From contig NZ_AP024887.1 in assembly GCF_024346995.1 (NCBI RefSeq), positions 248,001-312,000 on the forward strand: a DNA stretch of 64,000 nucleotides, given 5' to 3'. The first letter of the stretch is position 1, and each line of letters starts with the position of its first letter. Origin of the DNA: Vibrio palustris. Lineage in GTDB: Bacteria; Pseudomonadota; Gammaproteobacteria; Enterobacterales; Vibrionaceae. Below, piece after piece: positions 1-10,132 of this stretch. A model generated the notes under the pieces. That model saw only the letters and a list, made by a program, of their open reading frames with translations, was not told the origin of the DNA and made no database searches. The translations under genes and the position numbers were made by a program.

Positions 1-2328
1 TACACAGGTTTTGCTTACGCAGCACTTTCTGGCGTATCTGTTGGTATCGACGATATGGTTGTACCAGATGCGAAATACACTGAAATTGCAGCAGCGGAAG
101 AAGAAGTTCGTGAAATTCAAGAACAGTTCCAATCTGGTCTTGTAACTGCGGGTGAGCGCTACAACAAAGTTATCGATATTTGGGCATCAACCAATGATCG
201 TGTTGCGAAAGCGATGATGACGAATCTATCGACTGAAATGGTAATTAACCGTGACGGTGACGAAGAAGAGCAAGAATCGTTTAACAGCATCTACATGATG
301 GCCGACTCAGGTGCACGTGGTTCTGCAGCACAGATTCGTCAGCTGGCAGGTATGCGTGGTCTGATGGCACGTCCAGATGGCTCGATCATCGAAACGCCGA
401 TCACTGCGAACTTTAAAGAAGGTCTAAACGTACTTCAGTACTTTATCTCAACGCACGGTGCTCGTAAGGGTCTTGCGGATACAGCATTGAAGACAGCGAA
501 CTCAGGTTACTTGACTCGTCGTCTTGTTGACGTAGCTCAGGATGTTGTGATTACACAAACTGACTGTGGTACACCTGAAGGCGTTATCATGACTCCTCAT
601 ATCGAGGGTGGTGATGTTAAAGTTGCGCTATCTGAGCTTGTGCTTGGTCGTGTTGTTGCTGAAGACGTTCTGATTCCTGGTACTGAAACTGTATTGCTGC
701 CACGTAACACGCTTCTTGATGAGAAACTGTGTGAATTGTTGGACGAAAACTCAATTGACTGGGTGAAAGTACGTTCTGTTGTAACATGTGACGCTGACTT
801 CGGTTGTTGTGCACTATGTTACGGTCGTGACTTGGCTCGTGGTCACTTGGTTAACCAAGGTGAATCTGTCGGTGTTATCGCTGCGCAGTCTATCGGTGAA
901 CCGGGTACACAGCTTACCATGCGTACGTTCCACATCGGTGGTGCGGCATCAACGGCCGCAGCAGAAAACAGCATCAAAGCGAAGAACAACGGTTCTATCA
1001 AGCTGCATAATGCTAAGTACGTAATCAACAAAGATAAGAAACTTGTTATCACATCTCGTGCTTCTGAGTTGACTATCATTGATGAATTCGGCCGTACCAA
1101 AGAGAAGCACAAGCTTCCTTATGGTTCTCAGCTTAGTAAAGGTGAAAATGAAGCAGTGGCTGTTGGCGACCTAGTTGCAAACTGGGAAGCACACACATTG
1201 CCTATCATCACTGAAGTAGCGGGTCGTATCCAATATGTTGATATGATTGATGGTGTTACGGTTGCTCGTCAAACGGATGAACTGACTGGTCTTTCTTCAA
1301 GCGAAGTAACAGAGCCAGCCGCGCGTCCTTCAGCAGGTAAAGATATGCGTCCAGCTATCAAACTTGTTGATGAGCAAGGTAAAGATGTAATGATTCCTGG
1401 TACGGATATGCCAGCTCAATACTTCCTACCTGGTAAAGCGATCGTTAATATTGAAGATGGCGCGGAAGTAAGCGTGGGTGATACGTTATCTCGTATTCCT
1501 CAGAAATCTGGCGGAAACAAAGATATCACCGGTGGTCTTCCACGAGTGGCTGACTTGTTCGAAGCCCGTAAGCCGAAAGAACCTGCGATTCTTGCTGAAC
1601 ATACTGGTACAGTATCATTTGGTAAAGAAACGAAAGGCAAGCGTCGTCTTGTTATCACTCGCGATGGTGGTGATGCGTACGAAGAGATGATCCCTAAACA
1701 TCGTCAGTTGAACGTGTTCGAAGGTGAGCGTGTTGAACGTGGTGATGTTATTGCTGATGGTCCAGAGACTCCACATGATATTCTACGTCTACGTGGAATC
1801 CATGCGGTAACTCAGTACATCACTAACGAAGTGCAAGAAGTTTACCGTTTGCAAGGCGTTAAGATTAACGATAAGCACATCGAAACGATCGTTCGTCAGA
1901 TGTTGCGTAAGTGTACCATCACGCATGCTGGTGACTCTGAGTTCCTAGCAGGTGAACAGGTTGAATTCTCACAAGTTAAGATTTCTAACCGTAAACTAGA
2001 AGACGAAGGCAAAGAGCCTGCACGTTTCGAGCGTGAGCTTCTAGGTATTACGAAGGCTTCTCTAGCGACTGAGTCATTTATCTCTGCTGCATCGTTCCAA
2101 GAAACAACTCGCGTACTAACAGAAGCCGCGGTTTCTGGTAAACGTGATGAGTTACGTGGTCTGAAAGAAAACGTTATTGTAGGTCGTCTAATTCCTGCAG
2201 GTACGGGTTTCGCATACCACCAAGAACGTCAAGCACGACGTGAAGCACAAAAAGAAGGACCATCTGTTGAACAAGCAACAGATAACCTTGCTGCTCTACT
2301 GAATGCTGGCTTCTCTTCGGATGAGTAA
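1..2328 (+). CDS. rpoC: RNA polymerase beta' subunit, C-terminal part (5' truncated by window)
   Basis: Catalytic beta' subunit of RNA polymerase. The frame is open from base 1, giving 775 residues of a protein normally near 1400, so roughly the first 630 lie outside the window. The second zinc site is visible: Cys at fragment residue 189 (DCGTPEG) and three more at 263, 270 and 273 ([11 protein letters not shown]), with the same 74-residue spacing as in E. coli. It is followed by the trigger-loop region ([20 protein letters not shown]). It ends in TAA directly before a strong hairpin terminator, so this is the end of the rpoBC transcription unit. Identification is certain. Confidence 0.99.
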   Translation, partial: YTGFAYAALSGVSVGIDDMVVPDAKYTEIAAAEEEVREIQEQFQSGLVTAGERYNKVIDIWASTNDRVAKAMMTNLSTEMVINRDGDEEEQESFNSIYMMADSGARGSAAQIRQLAGMRGLMARPDGSIIETPITANFKEGLNVLQYFISTHGARKGLADTALKTANSGYLTRRLVDVAQDVVITQTDCGTPEGVIMTPHIEGGDVKVALSELVLGRVVAEDVLIPGTETVLLPRNTLLDEKLCELLDENSIDWVKVRSVVTCDADFGCCALCYGRDLARGHLVNQGESVGVIAAQSIGEPGTQLTMRTFHIGGAASTAAAENSIKAKNNGSIKLHNAKYVINKDKKLVITSRASELTIIDEFGRTKEKHKLPYGSQLSKGENEAVAVGDLVANWEAHTLPIITEVAGRIQYVDMIDGVTVARQTDELTGLSSSEVTEPAARPSAGKDMRPAIKLVDEQGKDVMIPGTDMPAQYFLPGKAIVNIEDGAEVSVGDTLSRIPQKSGGNKDITGGLPRVADLFEARKPKEPAILAEHTGTVSFGKETKGKRRLVITRDGGDAYEEMIPKHRQLNVFEGERVERGDVIADGPETPHDILRLRGIHAVTQYITNEVQEVYRLQGVKINDKHIETIVRQMLRKCTITHAGDSEFLAGEQVEFSQVKISNRKLEDEGKEPARFERELLGITKASLATESFISAASFQETTRVLTEAAVSGKRDELRGLKENVIVGRLIPAGTGFAYHQERQARREAQKEGPSVEQATDNLAALLNAGFSSDE

Positions 2329-2340
2329 CTAAGCGTCATA

Positions 2341-2368
2341 AAAAAAGGCACCTTCGGGTGCCTTTTTT
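2341..2368 (+). terminator. rho-independent terminator after rpoC
   Basis: The stem GGCACC-TTCG-GGTGCC has a UUCG tetraloop, an A6 tract before it and a T6 tract after it. The A and T flanks let it work in both directions, so it may also stop transcription of rsd, which converges from the minus strand. Confidence 0.93.
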
Positions 2369-2433
2369 ATGCCTGTTATATAGTGAAAGCTGAGGTTGTG
2401 ATGAGTATTACGTTAGATCACTATATCAATATC

Positions 2434-2922
2434 TTAAGCACCAGGAGGGTAGGCGAGGCTGTCAGCAATAAGCTGTATTAAATAATCTTCCGTATAAAAC
2501 CGATTTTCTAGAACTTCACCTATCTTGGAAAGATCGTTATCAAGCTCTTCTAAATCATCATCATCAGTGACATCTGCGTAGCGATCGGTAAAATCAAGTA
2601 ATGGGTTATTGCTATCAGATATTTGGTGGTAAGTATTGTTAATCTCAGTTGTCGCTTGAAATCCTGTTGCGTGCCATTTGTCCATGACCATGTCATAGAT
2701 TTTGAAATGACCTTCTGATATATAATCAACCAAATCTTGGCAAAACACTTGAAGTTCCGCGGGAGTCGGCAGTTTGGCAATAGGACCTTTAGCTGCATTT
2801 GGCTCAATAGTGACAAGCTTGCAGTAAGCAACAACGAGCTCTTGCCTCTTAGCCAGCCAATGATCAATCACTGTGCTAGAGCCGCCCCATTGTTCTTGTG
2901 TTTTTTTCAATTGTTTCAGCAT
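2434..2922 (-). CDS. rsd: Rsd/AlgQ family anti-sigma-70 factor
   Basis: Rsd binds the primary sigma factor RpoD and favours use of alternative sigma factors in stationary phase. The 162 residues match the family length (158 in E. coli). Family features include an N-terminal MLKQL, then VDYISEGHF (E. coli VDYLSAGHF) and the C-terminal LSKIGEVLENRF (E. coli LSDIGEALEARF). An acidic run, DVTDDDDLEELDND, sits near residues 117-130. The gene converges on rpoC and neighbours nudC, the usual rsd context. Identification is firm. Confidence 0.93.
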   Translation of the reverse strand: MLKQLKKTQEQWGGSSTVIDHWLAKRQELVVAYCKLVTIEPNAAKGPIAKLPTPAELQVFCQDLVDYISEGHFKIYDMVMDKWHATGFQATTEINNTYHQISDSNNPLLDFTDRYADVTDDDDLEELDNDLSKIGEVLENRFYTEDYLIQLIADSLAYPPGA

Positions 2923-3077
2923 AACTTCGCCCTCAATGGCTCATTATTACAATAATGATTGTGCTAGCTATTGGTATTAAACCACCCTGTCAGAGAAATA
3001 AGACATAAACTGGTGAATACCTAGACAATTTAAGGTTGCCAGTAAACAACACTTACTGCAAGTGATGAGGTATGCAT

Positions 3078-3854
3078 ATGTTAGAAAAAAGTGATGAACA
3101 GAACGCTTATTGGTGTATCGTTTCTGGTTCCGACGTCTGGAGTTTTGACGGAGGTATTCCTTTTGGTACTGCCGACGATTTTTCTATCCCTGTTTTGGAT
3201 AGTATTCAAATTGGAACTTATCAAAATTCGCCCGTATTTTGGGTGAGTGCCAGCTCGTTAGATTGGTCTCCTGAGTGTGTGTCATTACGGACTTTTTTAA
3301 CGATGGATACTGAGTTGTTTCATATAATCAGCAAAGCAGTACAGTATGGCCATATGGTCGAAAGTCAGCGATTTTGCTCCGCCTGTGGTGGTAGAAACCA
3401 TTTTAATCACAGCCAATATGCCATGCAGTGCCAAGACTGCCGTATGATGCATTATCCACGTATCAATAGCTGCATTATCGTTGCGGTACGTAATGGAGAT
3501 AAAATTCTACTCGCTCAGCACCCTCGCCATAAAACCGGTATGTACACGGTCATTGCCGGGTTTGTCGAAGTAGGTGAAACACTCGAAGAATGTGTCACTC
3601 GCGAAATTTATGAAGAGACGGGCATAAAAGTAAGCAATATACGCTATCAAGCCAGTCAGCCTTGGGCTTTCCCTTCTAATATTATGACAGGCTTTCTTGC
3701 CGACTATGCAAGTGGAGAGATTAAGCCTGATTACAGTGAGCTGAGTGATGCAAAGTGGTTTGGTGTGGATGAGCTACCTGACTTAGCCCCAGTAGGTACT
3801 ATTGCGCGTACCCTGATTGAACAAACCTTGACCGCGATTCGTAATGGTGTGTGA
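3078..3854 (+). CDS. nudC: NAD(+) diphosphatase / RNA de-NADding Nudix hydrolase
   Basis: NudC hydrolyses NAD(H) to NMN(H) and AMP and removes NAD caps from RNA 5' ends. From the ATG at 3078 the protein has 258 residues. A four-Cys zinc site (Cys100, 103, 118, 121) precedes a complete Nudix box at about 161-183 (GFVEVGET...REIYEETGI) and the NADH-pyrophosphatase signature SQPWAFPSN near 193-201. Another in-frame ATG lies at 3072, but the Shine-Dalgarno TGAGG ends at 3070. That gives 7 nt spacing to 3078 and only 1 nt to 3072, so 3078 is preferred. It sits between rsd and hemE as in other Vibrio and in E. coli. Confidence 0.93.
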   Translation: MLEKSDEQNAYWCIVSGSDVWSFDGGIPFGTADDFSIPVLDSIQIGTYQNSPVFWVSASSLDWSPECVSLRTFLTMDTELFHIISKAVQYGHMVESQRFCSACGGRNHFNHSQYAMQCQDCRMMHYPRINSCIIVAVRNGDKILLAQHPRHKTGMYTVIAGFVEVGETLEECVTREIYEETGIKVSNIRYQASQPWAFPSNIMTGFLADYASGEIKPDYSELSDAKWFGVDELPDLAPVGTIARTLIEQTLTAIRNGV

Positions 3855-3856
3855 TA

Positions 3857-3905
3857 GTATCGCGTATCGCGTATCGCGTATCGCGTATCGCGTATCGCAT
3901 AACGC
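3857..3905. repeat. tandem heptamer repeat, six GTATCGC units
   Basis: Six perfect direct copies of GTATCGC run from 3857 to 3898, followed by a degenerate seventh, ATAACGC. They begin two bases after the nudC stop codon and precede the hemE leader. A perfect short repeat of this kind can change copy number by slippage. No function is evident. Confidence 0.95.
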
Positions 3906-4013
3906 AAAGCAACGGCATGGATCGCACTTAGTATGGGCGTGACAGTCATTGCCAATAAACCATGGTAGAATAGGGGTTTACCCTAGCCGATATAGAAAAA
4001 AGTGGAAGACGGA

Positions 4014-5090
4014 ATGACAGAAATAAAGAACGATCGTTATTTACGCGCACTGCTCAAACAGCCAGTGGATTATACCCCAGTGTGGATGATGCGTCAGGCA
4101 GGTCGTTATCTTCCTGAGTACCGTGAAGTGCGAGCGCAAGCTGGCGACTTTATGTCATTGTGCCGTGATGCAGATTTAGCTTCTGAAGTGACATTGCAGC
4201 CTTTGCGTCGTTTTCCTCTGGATGCGGCAATCTTGTTCTCCGATATTCTCACTATCCCAGATGCGATGGGATTAGGGCTACACTTTGTGGCTGGAGAAGG
4301 GCCGAAATTTGCCTTGCCAATTCAACGTAAGGCAGATGTATTAAATCTCCCAACCCCTGATCCAGAAGGTGAACTACAATATGTAATGAATGCGGTGCGC
4401 CAAATCCGTAAAGATTTGCAAGGTGAAGTCCCGTTAATTGGTTTTTCTGGTAGCCCTTGGACACTTGCAACTTATATGATTGAAGGCGGTCCATCTAAAG
4501 CATTCACTAAGATTAAGAAGATGATGTACGCAGAGCCGGCAACGCTGCATTTACTTCTAGACAAGTTAGCCGATAGTGTTATCGATTACCTTAATGCGCA
4601 AATCAAAGCAGGTGCCCAATCTGTTATGGTATTTGATACTTGGGGTGGGGTATTAACGCCAAAAGATTATCAAGACTTCTCATTGCAGTACATGCATAAA
4701 ATAGTCGATGGTTTGATTCGTGAAAATGAAGGTCGCCGCGTGCCAGTGACTCTATTTACGAAAAATGGTGGCATGTGGCTTGAGAAAATCGTAGCAACGG
4801 GGTGTGATGCGGTTGGTTTAGACTGGACTATTAATATTTCTGATGCGAAAGCTCGTGTCGGTGATAAGGTGACATTACAAGGAAATATGGATCCTTCAAT
4901 CCTCTATGCAAGTCCTGAGCGTATTCGTCAAGAAGTCGGCTCGATTCTAGACGATTACGGACACGATGATACTGGACATGTCTTTAACCTTGGTCATGGT
5001 ATTCATCTTGATGTTCCGCCAGACAACGCTGGGGTTTTTGTGGACGCGGTTCATGAGTTATCTAAACCTTATCATAAATCAAGCGTATAG
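4014..5090 (+). CDS. hemE: uroporphyrinogen decarboxylase
   Basis: HemE removes four acetate carboxyls from uroporphyrinogen III to give coproporphyrinogen III in heme synthesis. From ATG 4014 the protein has 358 residues and begins [19 protein letters not shown], nearly the same as E. coli HemE. A GTG 12 bases upstream (4002) would add four residues not found in the family, and the purine-rich GGAAG at 4004-4008 suits 4014. Visible motifs are the porphyrin-binding [14 protein letters not shown] and [12 protein letters not shown], with Asp77 equivalent to human UROD Asp86. The family signature [12 protein letters not shown] follows. Identification is certain. Confidence 0.97.
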   Translation: MTEIKNDRYLRALLKQPVDYTPVWMMRQAGRYLPEYREVRAQAGDFMSLCRDADLASEVTLQPLRRFPLDAAILFSDILTIPDAMGLGLHFVAGEGPKFALPIQRKADVLNLPTPDPEGELQYVMNAVRQIRKDLQGEVPLIGFSGSPWTLATYMIEGGPSKAFTKIKKMMYAEPATLHLLLDKLADSVIDYLNAQIKAGAQSVMVFDTWGGVLTPKDYQDFSLQYMHKIVDGLIRENEGRRVPVTLFTKNGGMWLEKIVATGCDAVGLDWTINISDAKARVGDKVTLQGNMDPSILYASPERIRQEVGSILDDYGHDDTGHVFNLGHGIHLDVPPDNAGVFVDAVHELSKPYHKSSV

Positions 5091-5094
5091 TTAG

Positions 5095-5127
5095 ACGCGG
5101 GTGCTCAAATTGGGCACCTGCGCGTTT
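5095..5127 (+). terminator. hairpin after hemE
   Basis: Arms ACGCGGGTGC and GCACCTGCGCGT pair with one mismatch and a loop of about eight bases, followed only by TTT. It is a strong stem with a short T run, so a weak terminator or attenuator between hemE and the TetR gene. Confidence 0.5.
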
Positions 5128-5152
5128 CGTCCGGAAAGGTATTTGTCAGCGT

Positions 5153-5803
5153 ATGAAAACAAAACAAAAAATCATTTTGGCCGCGTTAGAACTGTTTAAT
5201 GAGCATGGTGAGCGCAATATAACGACAAACCATATTGCTGCACATCTAGGCATTAGCCCAGGTAATTTGTATTACCATTACCGTAATAAGCAAGAAATTA
5301 TTCATGCGATTTTCTCTGTATATTCTGACGAATTGATTGATCGTTTTACTCCCTTGCAAGGCCAACATGAAAGCCTCACGCTGCTAAAGCATTATCTTAA
5401 TTCTATTTTCACTTTGATGTGGAAGTATCGTTTTTTCTATGCCAATTTGCCCGAAATTCTGCAACGTGACGATAAACTACATACAGACTACATTGCCGTA
5501 CAAGATCGATTACAAGCGAATTTGATCAAGATTGTGCGAGCGTTTGTTGAGTTAAAGTTACTCGATATTAGTGAAGAGGATATGCCGACGATATCGACGA
5601 CGCTTCATTTAGTCGCATCAACATGGCTATCGTATCAATCTGCGATGTCGTTACAAACCCGCATTACTGAGCAAGTGATCCATAAAGGGATGTTGCAAAT
5701 GATTTCGATTGTTAAGCCCGTTGCCACACCAATAGGGTTGGAGCAATTAGAACTATTAGAAGAAGGGGTTCAAGCTATGCACATAGAGGGCAATGATATA
5801 TAA
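5153..5803 (+). CDS. TetR/AcrR family transcriptional regulator
   Basis: A 216-residue one-domain regulator. The N-terminal helix-turn-helix spans about residues 5-50 (AALELFNEHGERNITTNHIA..LGISPGNLYYHYRNK), with the TetR hallmark NLYYHYRNK in the recognition helix region. The remainder is the helical ligand-binding and dimer domain, rich in aromatic and leucine residues, with no recognisable ligand signature. It is read in the same direction as hemE after a hairpin and is not obviously part of a resistance operon. The target and ligand cannot be told from sequence. Confidence 0.85.
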   Translation: MKTKQKIILAALELFNEHGERNITTNHIAAHLGISPGNLYYHYRNKQEIIHAIFSVYSDELIDRFTPLQGQHESLTLLKHYLNSIFTLMWKYRFFYANLPEILQRDDKLHTDYIAVQDRLQANLIKIVRAFVELKLLDISEEDMPTISTTLHLVASTWLSYQSAMSLQTRITEQVIHKGMLQMISIVKPVATPIGLEQLELLEEGVQAMHIEGNDI

Positions 5804-5877
5804 CTTTTCGTGCTTGGCCGCTAGGCGCAAAGGCTGATAATTTAGCCCTGTTATGATTTTTAGAGTGTTGAAAAGTT

Positions 5878-6837
5878 ATGCATTATGATGTGTTTAATGG
5901 CGATGCGGATGGCATCATTGCTCTATTACAGCTGCGCTTAGAGCAACCACTCGATTCAGTATTGCGTACCGGTGTTAAAAGAGACATTCAGTTATTGACC
6001 GACTTGCCCGTTAAACAGGGCGATACGTTGACGGTATTGGATGTCTCTATGGCGAAAAATAGTCAGGGACTACGCTCAGTACTGGAGCAAGGGGCAGAGG
6101 TATTCTATGTGGATCACCATTTACCTGGGCCTATCCCTCAACACCCGTGTTTGACGAGTCATATTAATACAGACGCAACAATGTGTACGGCTCTGATCGT
6201 CGATGAATTACTTAAGCAGCGTTATCACCAGTGGGCGATTGCTGCTGCTTATGGCGATAACTTGCACCGAGTGGCGACAGAAAAAGCCAAGCTTGCACAT
6301 CTGAGTGAGACGCAGCGAAGCAGGTTAGAGCAGTTAGGTACGCTGATTAATTATAATAGCTACGGACGCACGGTAGCAGATTTACATTACTCTCCTAGCC
6401 AGCTATTTGAGCAGTTACTCGCGTATCAAACCACTGAAGCTGTCATAAACGATCGTGCCTCACCTTATCATTATCTCCAAGAGCAACATGAAAATGATAT
6501 GGCTTTTGCCAGTCAGCAGTCGCTGGTGGAGTACTCTGCGTTGCAAATGGTGATATTACCGAATCAATCTGCGTCATTTCGAATCAGTGGTGCGTTAGGG
6601 AATGACCTTTCTAATCAAGCGCCGCAAAAAGCGACTCTAATTTTAACACCACTTGATGAGCACTCTGAGCAGTTTATGGTGTCATTACGTGCACCTTTAC
6701 ATAACCGTCGGGGCGCAGGCGATATCTGTAGTCAGTTTACTACCGGTGGGGGGCGTGAAGGTGCTGGTGGCATTAATCAGCTAGGTAAAGAGCAGATTGA
6801 TGCGCTAATTCAAGCGGTATCCGATTTTTATCGATAG
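5878..6837 (+). CDS. DHH-family phosphoesterase (nanoRNase/oligoribonuclease-like)
   Basis: A 319-residue protein with the DHH superfamily layout. NGDADG at 7-12 supplies metal ligands, LDVS at 54-57, VDHH at 78-81 is the family signature, and GGGREGAGG at 290-298 is the DHHA1-type substrate loop. Relatives hydrolyse short oligonucleotides, cyclic dinucleotides or related phosphodiesters. The substrate of this compact form is unknown. It is often mislabelled acetyltransferase in Vibrio genomes, which nothing in the sequence supports. It stands alone, converging on envC. Confidence 0.8.
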   Translation: MHYDVFNGDADGIIALLQLRLEQPLDSVLRTGVKRDIQLLTDLPVKQGDTLTVLDVSMAKNSQGLRSVLEQGAEVFYVDHHLPGPIPQHPCLTSHINTDATMCTALIVDELLKQRYHQWAIAAAYGDNLHRVATEKAKLAHLSETQRSRLEQLGTLINYNSYGRTVADLHYSPSQLFEQLLAYQTTEAVINDRASPYHYLQEQHENDMAFASQQSLVEYSALQMVILPNQSASFRISGALGNDLSNQAPQKATLILTPLDEHSEQFMVSLRAPLHNRRGAGDICSQFTTGGGREGAGGINQLGKEQIDALIQAVSDFYR

Positions 6838-6856
6838 GATACCGCTCTTTTGCGTG

Positions 6857-8050
6857 CTAACGTTTGAGCCAATTTAACGGGTTTTCAGCTTTACTGTTAC
6901 GACGGACTTCGAAGTATAGTGATGCGCGTTGCTGACCGCCTGTATCTCCAGCTAAAGCGATCGTTTCACCGGCAGTTACACGGTCGCCTTCTTTTTTCGT
7001 TAACGATTGGTTAAAGCCATAGAGCGTCATATATCCTTTCCCGTGATCAATTAAGACCATGAGGCCATAACCACGTAAGTAATCTGAAAAAACGATCGTG
7101 CCGGAATCAACCGCTTTTATTTTGTCGCCATAATTGGCGCTAATCACAATGCCTTTCCAATTAATTTGTCCGCTTTGGTGTTCGCCAAAATGATGCAATA
7201 CTTTACCTTTCACTGGCCATTGTAGGTGTCTAGATAGCCCATCCATTGCGACGCTCGCCGCGGCTTGGCGTGCTGCTTTTGCTTTTTCAGCTTTTGCTAT
7301 TTCAGCTTTCAGTCTATTTTCATTTTGTTGTAACTCGGCGAGATAGGCTTTATCTCCTGAGATACTTTTCTTAATTCTATTAAGGGTTTTGCGACGCTCA
7401 CTTTGACTTTTATCGAGCTCATGATATTTCTGCGTTTGCTGCTTTAAAAGTGCGGCAATATTTGCACGTTCTTTCTGCAGTTGTCCCTCACTTCTATCTA
7501 GCTCTTCATGCGTGTTTTCTAGGGTATGGATGGCTTTTGCTCTCGCCTTTGCTAAGTGTTGGTAATATTGACTGATACGATCTTCTTCCATGCCTGAACT
7601 GAGAATATGTTCAGTAGAGAAAGAGCGCTCGGTAACATAATAGGTTTTTAATAAAGTTTTGAGTTGCGTTGTTTGTTGTTTACGACGCTGCTCTAGGTGC
7701 TCTATTTTTTTACGCAACGTCGCTATTTTTTTATTGGTTTTCGCCTGTTTAGTCTTGGTGTTATTGATTTGCTTCTTTTGCGCCGCAATGCTCAATTCTT
7801 GTTGTTTTAAATCGTTTTGTAGGGCATCAAGTTTTTTGCGTTGGCGAGATAATGATTGCTCTTGGCGATGAATTTCGCTTTTTACCCCTTTAAGCTCTTG
7901 TTGGGACGCCGCCATACTGGTGTTGGGAATCATAACGATGACTCCCCCTGCTATAAGGGCAGTATTACGTATGAGAGTCGAGGAGGTGCATTTCAATAAC
8001 TGGGTGAGCAACTTCATTAACATTATTCGGTAAGCTTTTGATGACATCAT
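6857..8050 (-). CDS. envC: murein hydrolase activator EnvC
   Basis: EnvC is a periplasmic activator of the septal amidases AmiA and AmiB. An N-terminal hydrophobic segment (ALIAGGVIVMIPNTSMAA, roughly residues 31-48) looks like a signal peptide with a long N-region. A long coiled coil follows at about 50-260 (Q, K, L and E rich), then a C-terminal LytM/peptidase M23 domain at about 275-395. The LytM zinc-site positions are degenerate (HFGEHQSGQINWKGIV), as expected for an activator rather than an enzyme. Its likely partner AmiB is encoded at 17020. The start is uncertain: ATGs at 8050, 8047, 8023 and 8017 all lack a clear ribosome-binding site. A terminator separates it from gpmI upstream. 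Confidence 0.9.
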   Translation of the reverse strand: MMSSKAYRIMLMKLLTQLLKCTSSTLIRNTALIAGGVIVMIPNTSMAASQQELKGVKSEIHRQEQSLSRQRKKLDALQNDLKQQELSIAAQKKQINNTKTKQAKTNKKIATLRKKIEHLEQRRKQQTTQLKTLLKTYYVTERSFSTEHILSSGMEEDRISQYYQHLAKARAKAIHTLENTHEELDRSEGQLQKERANIAALLKQQTQKYHELDKSQSERRKTLNRIKKSISGDKAYLAELQQNENRLKAEIAKAEKAKAARQAAASVAMDGLSRHLQWPVKGKVLHHFGEHQSGQINWKGIVISANYGDKIKAVDSGTIVFSDYLRGYGLMVLIDHGKGYMTLYGFNQSLTKKEGDRVTAGETIALAGDTGGQQRASLYFEVRRNSKAENPLNWLKR

Positions 8051-8136
8051 TAGTGACCAGTATACTCAAAGCATACGGTGAGGCGAGTCTGCTGTGCAAA
8101 AAGTTTGTCATTCTAAGCACAAAATTGGAGCGACAA

Positions 8137-8165
8137 ATAAAAACGCCTCCCACTGGGAGGCGTTT
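8137..8165 (-). terminator. rho-independent terminator after gpmI
   Basis: The stem AAACGCCTCCC / GGGAGGCGTTT is perfect over 11 bp with an ACT loop. Read on the minus strand it is followed by a T-rich tract. It lies between the gpmI stop and envC, so envC probably has its own promoter. Confidence 0.9.
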
Positions 8166-8183
8166 ATTAAGCCTTAATTGGGC

Positions 8184-9716
8184 TTACTTATAAAGAACTT
8201 GCCCAGACATTTCTGCTGGGATTTCGGTATCTGTTAGCGCTAGCATCGTTGGCGCTAGGTCAGATAATTTACCGTTGTCTTTAAACTCAATTGCTTTGCT
8301 ACCAACATAAATCAATGGCACAGGTAGGTTAGTATGCGCAGTATGTGCACCACCTGTTTCTGGGTTAACCATCATTTCAGCATTACCGTGGTCGGCGGTG
8401 ATCAATAGTTGTCCATCAACTTCATTAATGGCTTCAACAATACGGCCAATACATGCATCAACGGCTTCACAAGCTTTGACTGCAGCATCGTAATCACCAG
8501 TATGACCAACCATGTCACCATTCGGGTAGTTACAAATGATCGCGTCGTATGTTCCTGATTTAATTGCGGCAATGAGTTTATCGGTTAGCTCAGCAGAGCT
8601 CATTTCTGGTTGCATGTCATAGGTCGCAACTTTTGGTGATGCTACGATTTGGCGATGTTCACCAGGGAATTCGTCTTCGATACCACCATTAAAGAAGAAA
8701 GTCACGTGAGCATACTTTTCTGTTTCAGAAATACGCAGCTGGGTTTTATTTTTCTTCGCTAGCCATTCACCGTAAGTATTCACTAAGCTTGCTGGTGGAT
8801 ATGCGGTATTTAATGGAATATCGGCCGCGTATTGAGTCAACATCACAAAGTTAATACTTGGGAATACTGCACGCTCAAAGCCATCAAACTCTGGGACGAA
8901 AGTGCGTGTGATTTCACGGGCACGGTCAGCGCGATAGTTCATGAAGATAACGGCATCACCATCTTCCATTGCTGAAGATTCTTGACCTTCTGCTTGGATA
9001 ACTGTCGCCTTAACAAACTCATCATTTTCGTCACGAGCGTACGCGTTTTCTAGGCCTTCAGTTGCGCTGGCAACAGTGAACTCACCTTTGGCTTGTGAGA
9101 GAAGGTCATAAGCAGATTGTACGCGATCCCAGTTGTTATCTCGGTCCATGGCAAAGTAACGCCCAACCAAGCTGGCAATACGCCCCTTGCCGAGCTCAGC
9201 AAAGAGTGCATCGAAGCGCTCCAGCGAACCCTGTGCGCTGCGTGGTGGTGTATCACGGCCATCAAGGAAACAGTGAAGATAAATACGCTCAGCGCCGCGT
9301 GCAGCGGCCATTTTTACCGCAGCATAGATATGGTCTTCATGGGAGTGAACGCCTCCTGGAGACATCAAACCCATAATATGCACAGCTTTACCCGCATCAA
9401 CGGCTGAATCAATCGCGGCGGTTAGTGTTTCATTTTTTTCAAACTCGCCATCAGCAATCGCTTTAGTGATACGAGTCAAATCTTGGTAAACCACGCGGCC
9501 AGCGCCAATATTGGTGTGGCCTACTTCGGAATTACCCATTTGACCGTCAGGCAAACCGACATCGAAGCCAGACGCTGAGATCAGTGTATTAGGCTGAGTG
9601 GTGGCCAGTCCGTCAAGAACAGGGGTATTTGCGTTATTAATGGCGTTACTGCTGTTGTCATCACGATGACCCCAACCGTCTAGGATTACTAGTGCCATTG
9701 GCTTTTTAGCTGCCAT
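8184..9716 (-). CDS. gpmI: 2,3-bisphosphoglycerate-independent phosphoglycerate mutase
   Basis: GpmI interconverts 3- and 2-phosphoglycerate in glycolysis using two Mn ions and a phosphoserine intermediate. Length is 510 residues, normal for the family (514 in E. coli). Metal ligand Asp13 (ILDGWG), catalytic Ser63 ([11 protein letters not shown]), the substrate loop [11 protein letters not shown] and the C-terminal metal site ITADHGNAE are all present. It begins 284 bp from the nearest minus-strand candidate upstream, psd, which has its own terminator, so it is probably monocistronic. Confidence 0.97.
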   Translation of the reverse strand: MAAKKPMALVILDGWGHRDDNSSNAINNANTPVLDGLATTQPNTLISASGFDVGLPDGQMGNSEVGHTNIGAGRVVYQDLTRITKAIADGEFEKNETLTAAIDSAVDAGKAVHIMGLMSPGGVHSHEDHIYAAVKMAAARGAERIYLHCFLDGRDTPPRSAQGSLERFDALFAELGKGRIASLVGRYFAMDRDNNWDRVQSAYDLLSQAKGEFTVASATEGLENAYARDENDEFVKATVIQAEGQESSAMEDGDAVIFMNYRADRAREITRTFVPEFDGFERAVFPSINFVMLTQYAADIPLNTAYPPASLVNTYGEWLAKKNKTQLRISETEKYAHVTFFFNGGIEDEFPGEHRQIVASPKVATYDMQPEMSSAELTDKLIAAIKSGTYDAIICNYPNGDMVGHTGDYDAAVKACEAVDACIGRIVEAINEVDGQLLITADHGNAEMMVNPETGGAHTAHTNLPVPLIYVGSKAIEFKDNGKLSDLAPTMLALTDTEIPAEMSGQVLYK

Positions 9717-10132
9717 ATTTAAGACCTCATTAAATTCAAAATTATTGAAATTAGCGTAATTTTACTACACTTTTTGTGCTTTGCAGTAGTATCAGATCAA
9801 TGATTTTGTCTATCAATTCCATCGTTGATATGCATACATCCTACTTTACACATTTGTCGGTATTTTGATAAGACCCAGCCGCTTATCGGTTCTCGTACGT
9901 ATGGGCTGCGCGCTATTGTCTATTAACCTGACCATATCATAAATTGGCTCAACGTGTTTTATATGGATGAATATGATGAATGAAAACTAGGTTTACGGTG
10001 TGTATTAGCCTTAAGACATGATGAGCTAATGGCGAAAGGGAATCAGGGAGAGAGGGAATAGCGAAAATAGATAAAAGAGGGTATGCCAAAGTATCGTGAG
10101 AGCACTTCAGCATACCGACGTGAGGTTAAGAA
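9717..10132. other. intergenic region between psd and gpmI
   Basis: 416 bp with no convincing gene. The side next to 9717 must carry the gpmI promoter and leader on the minus strand. The only clear structure is the psd terminator hairpin at 10073-10116. Nothing else was recognised. Confidence 0.6.
10073..10116 (-). terminator. putative terminator after psd
   Basis: On the minus strand GGTATGC (10116-10110) pairs with GCATACC (10086-10080). An internal AAGT/ACTT match extends the stem past a 2-base mismatch, and CCTCTTTT follows. It is an imperfect but long hairpin just past the psd stop. Confidence 0.5.

Noticed and set aside
843..1112. Minus-strand frames within rpoC
   Set aside because: Shadow frames of a highly expressed gene with no independent support.
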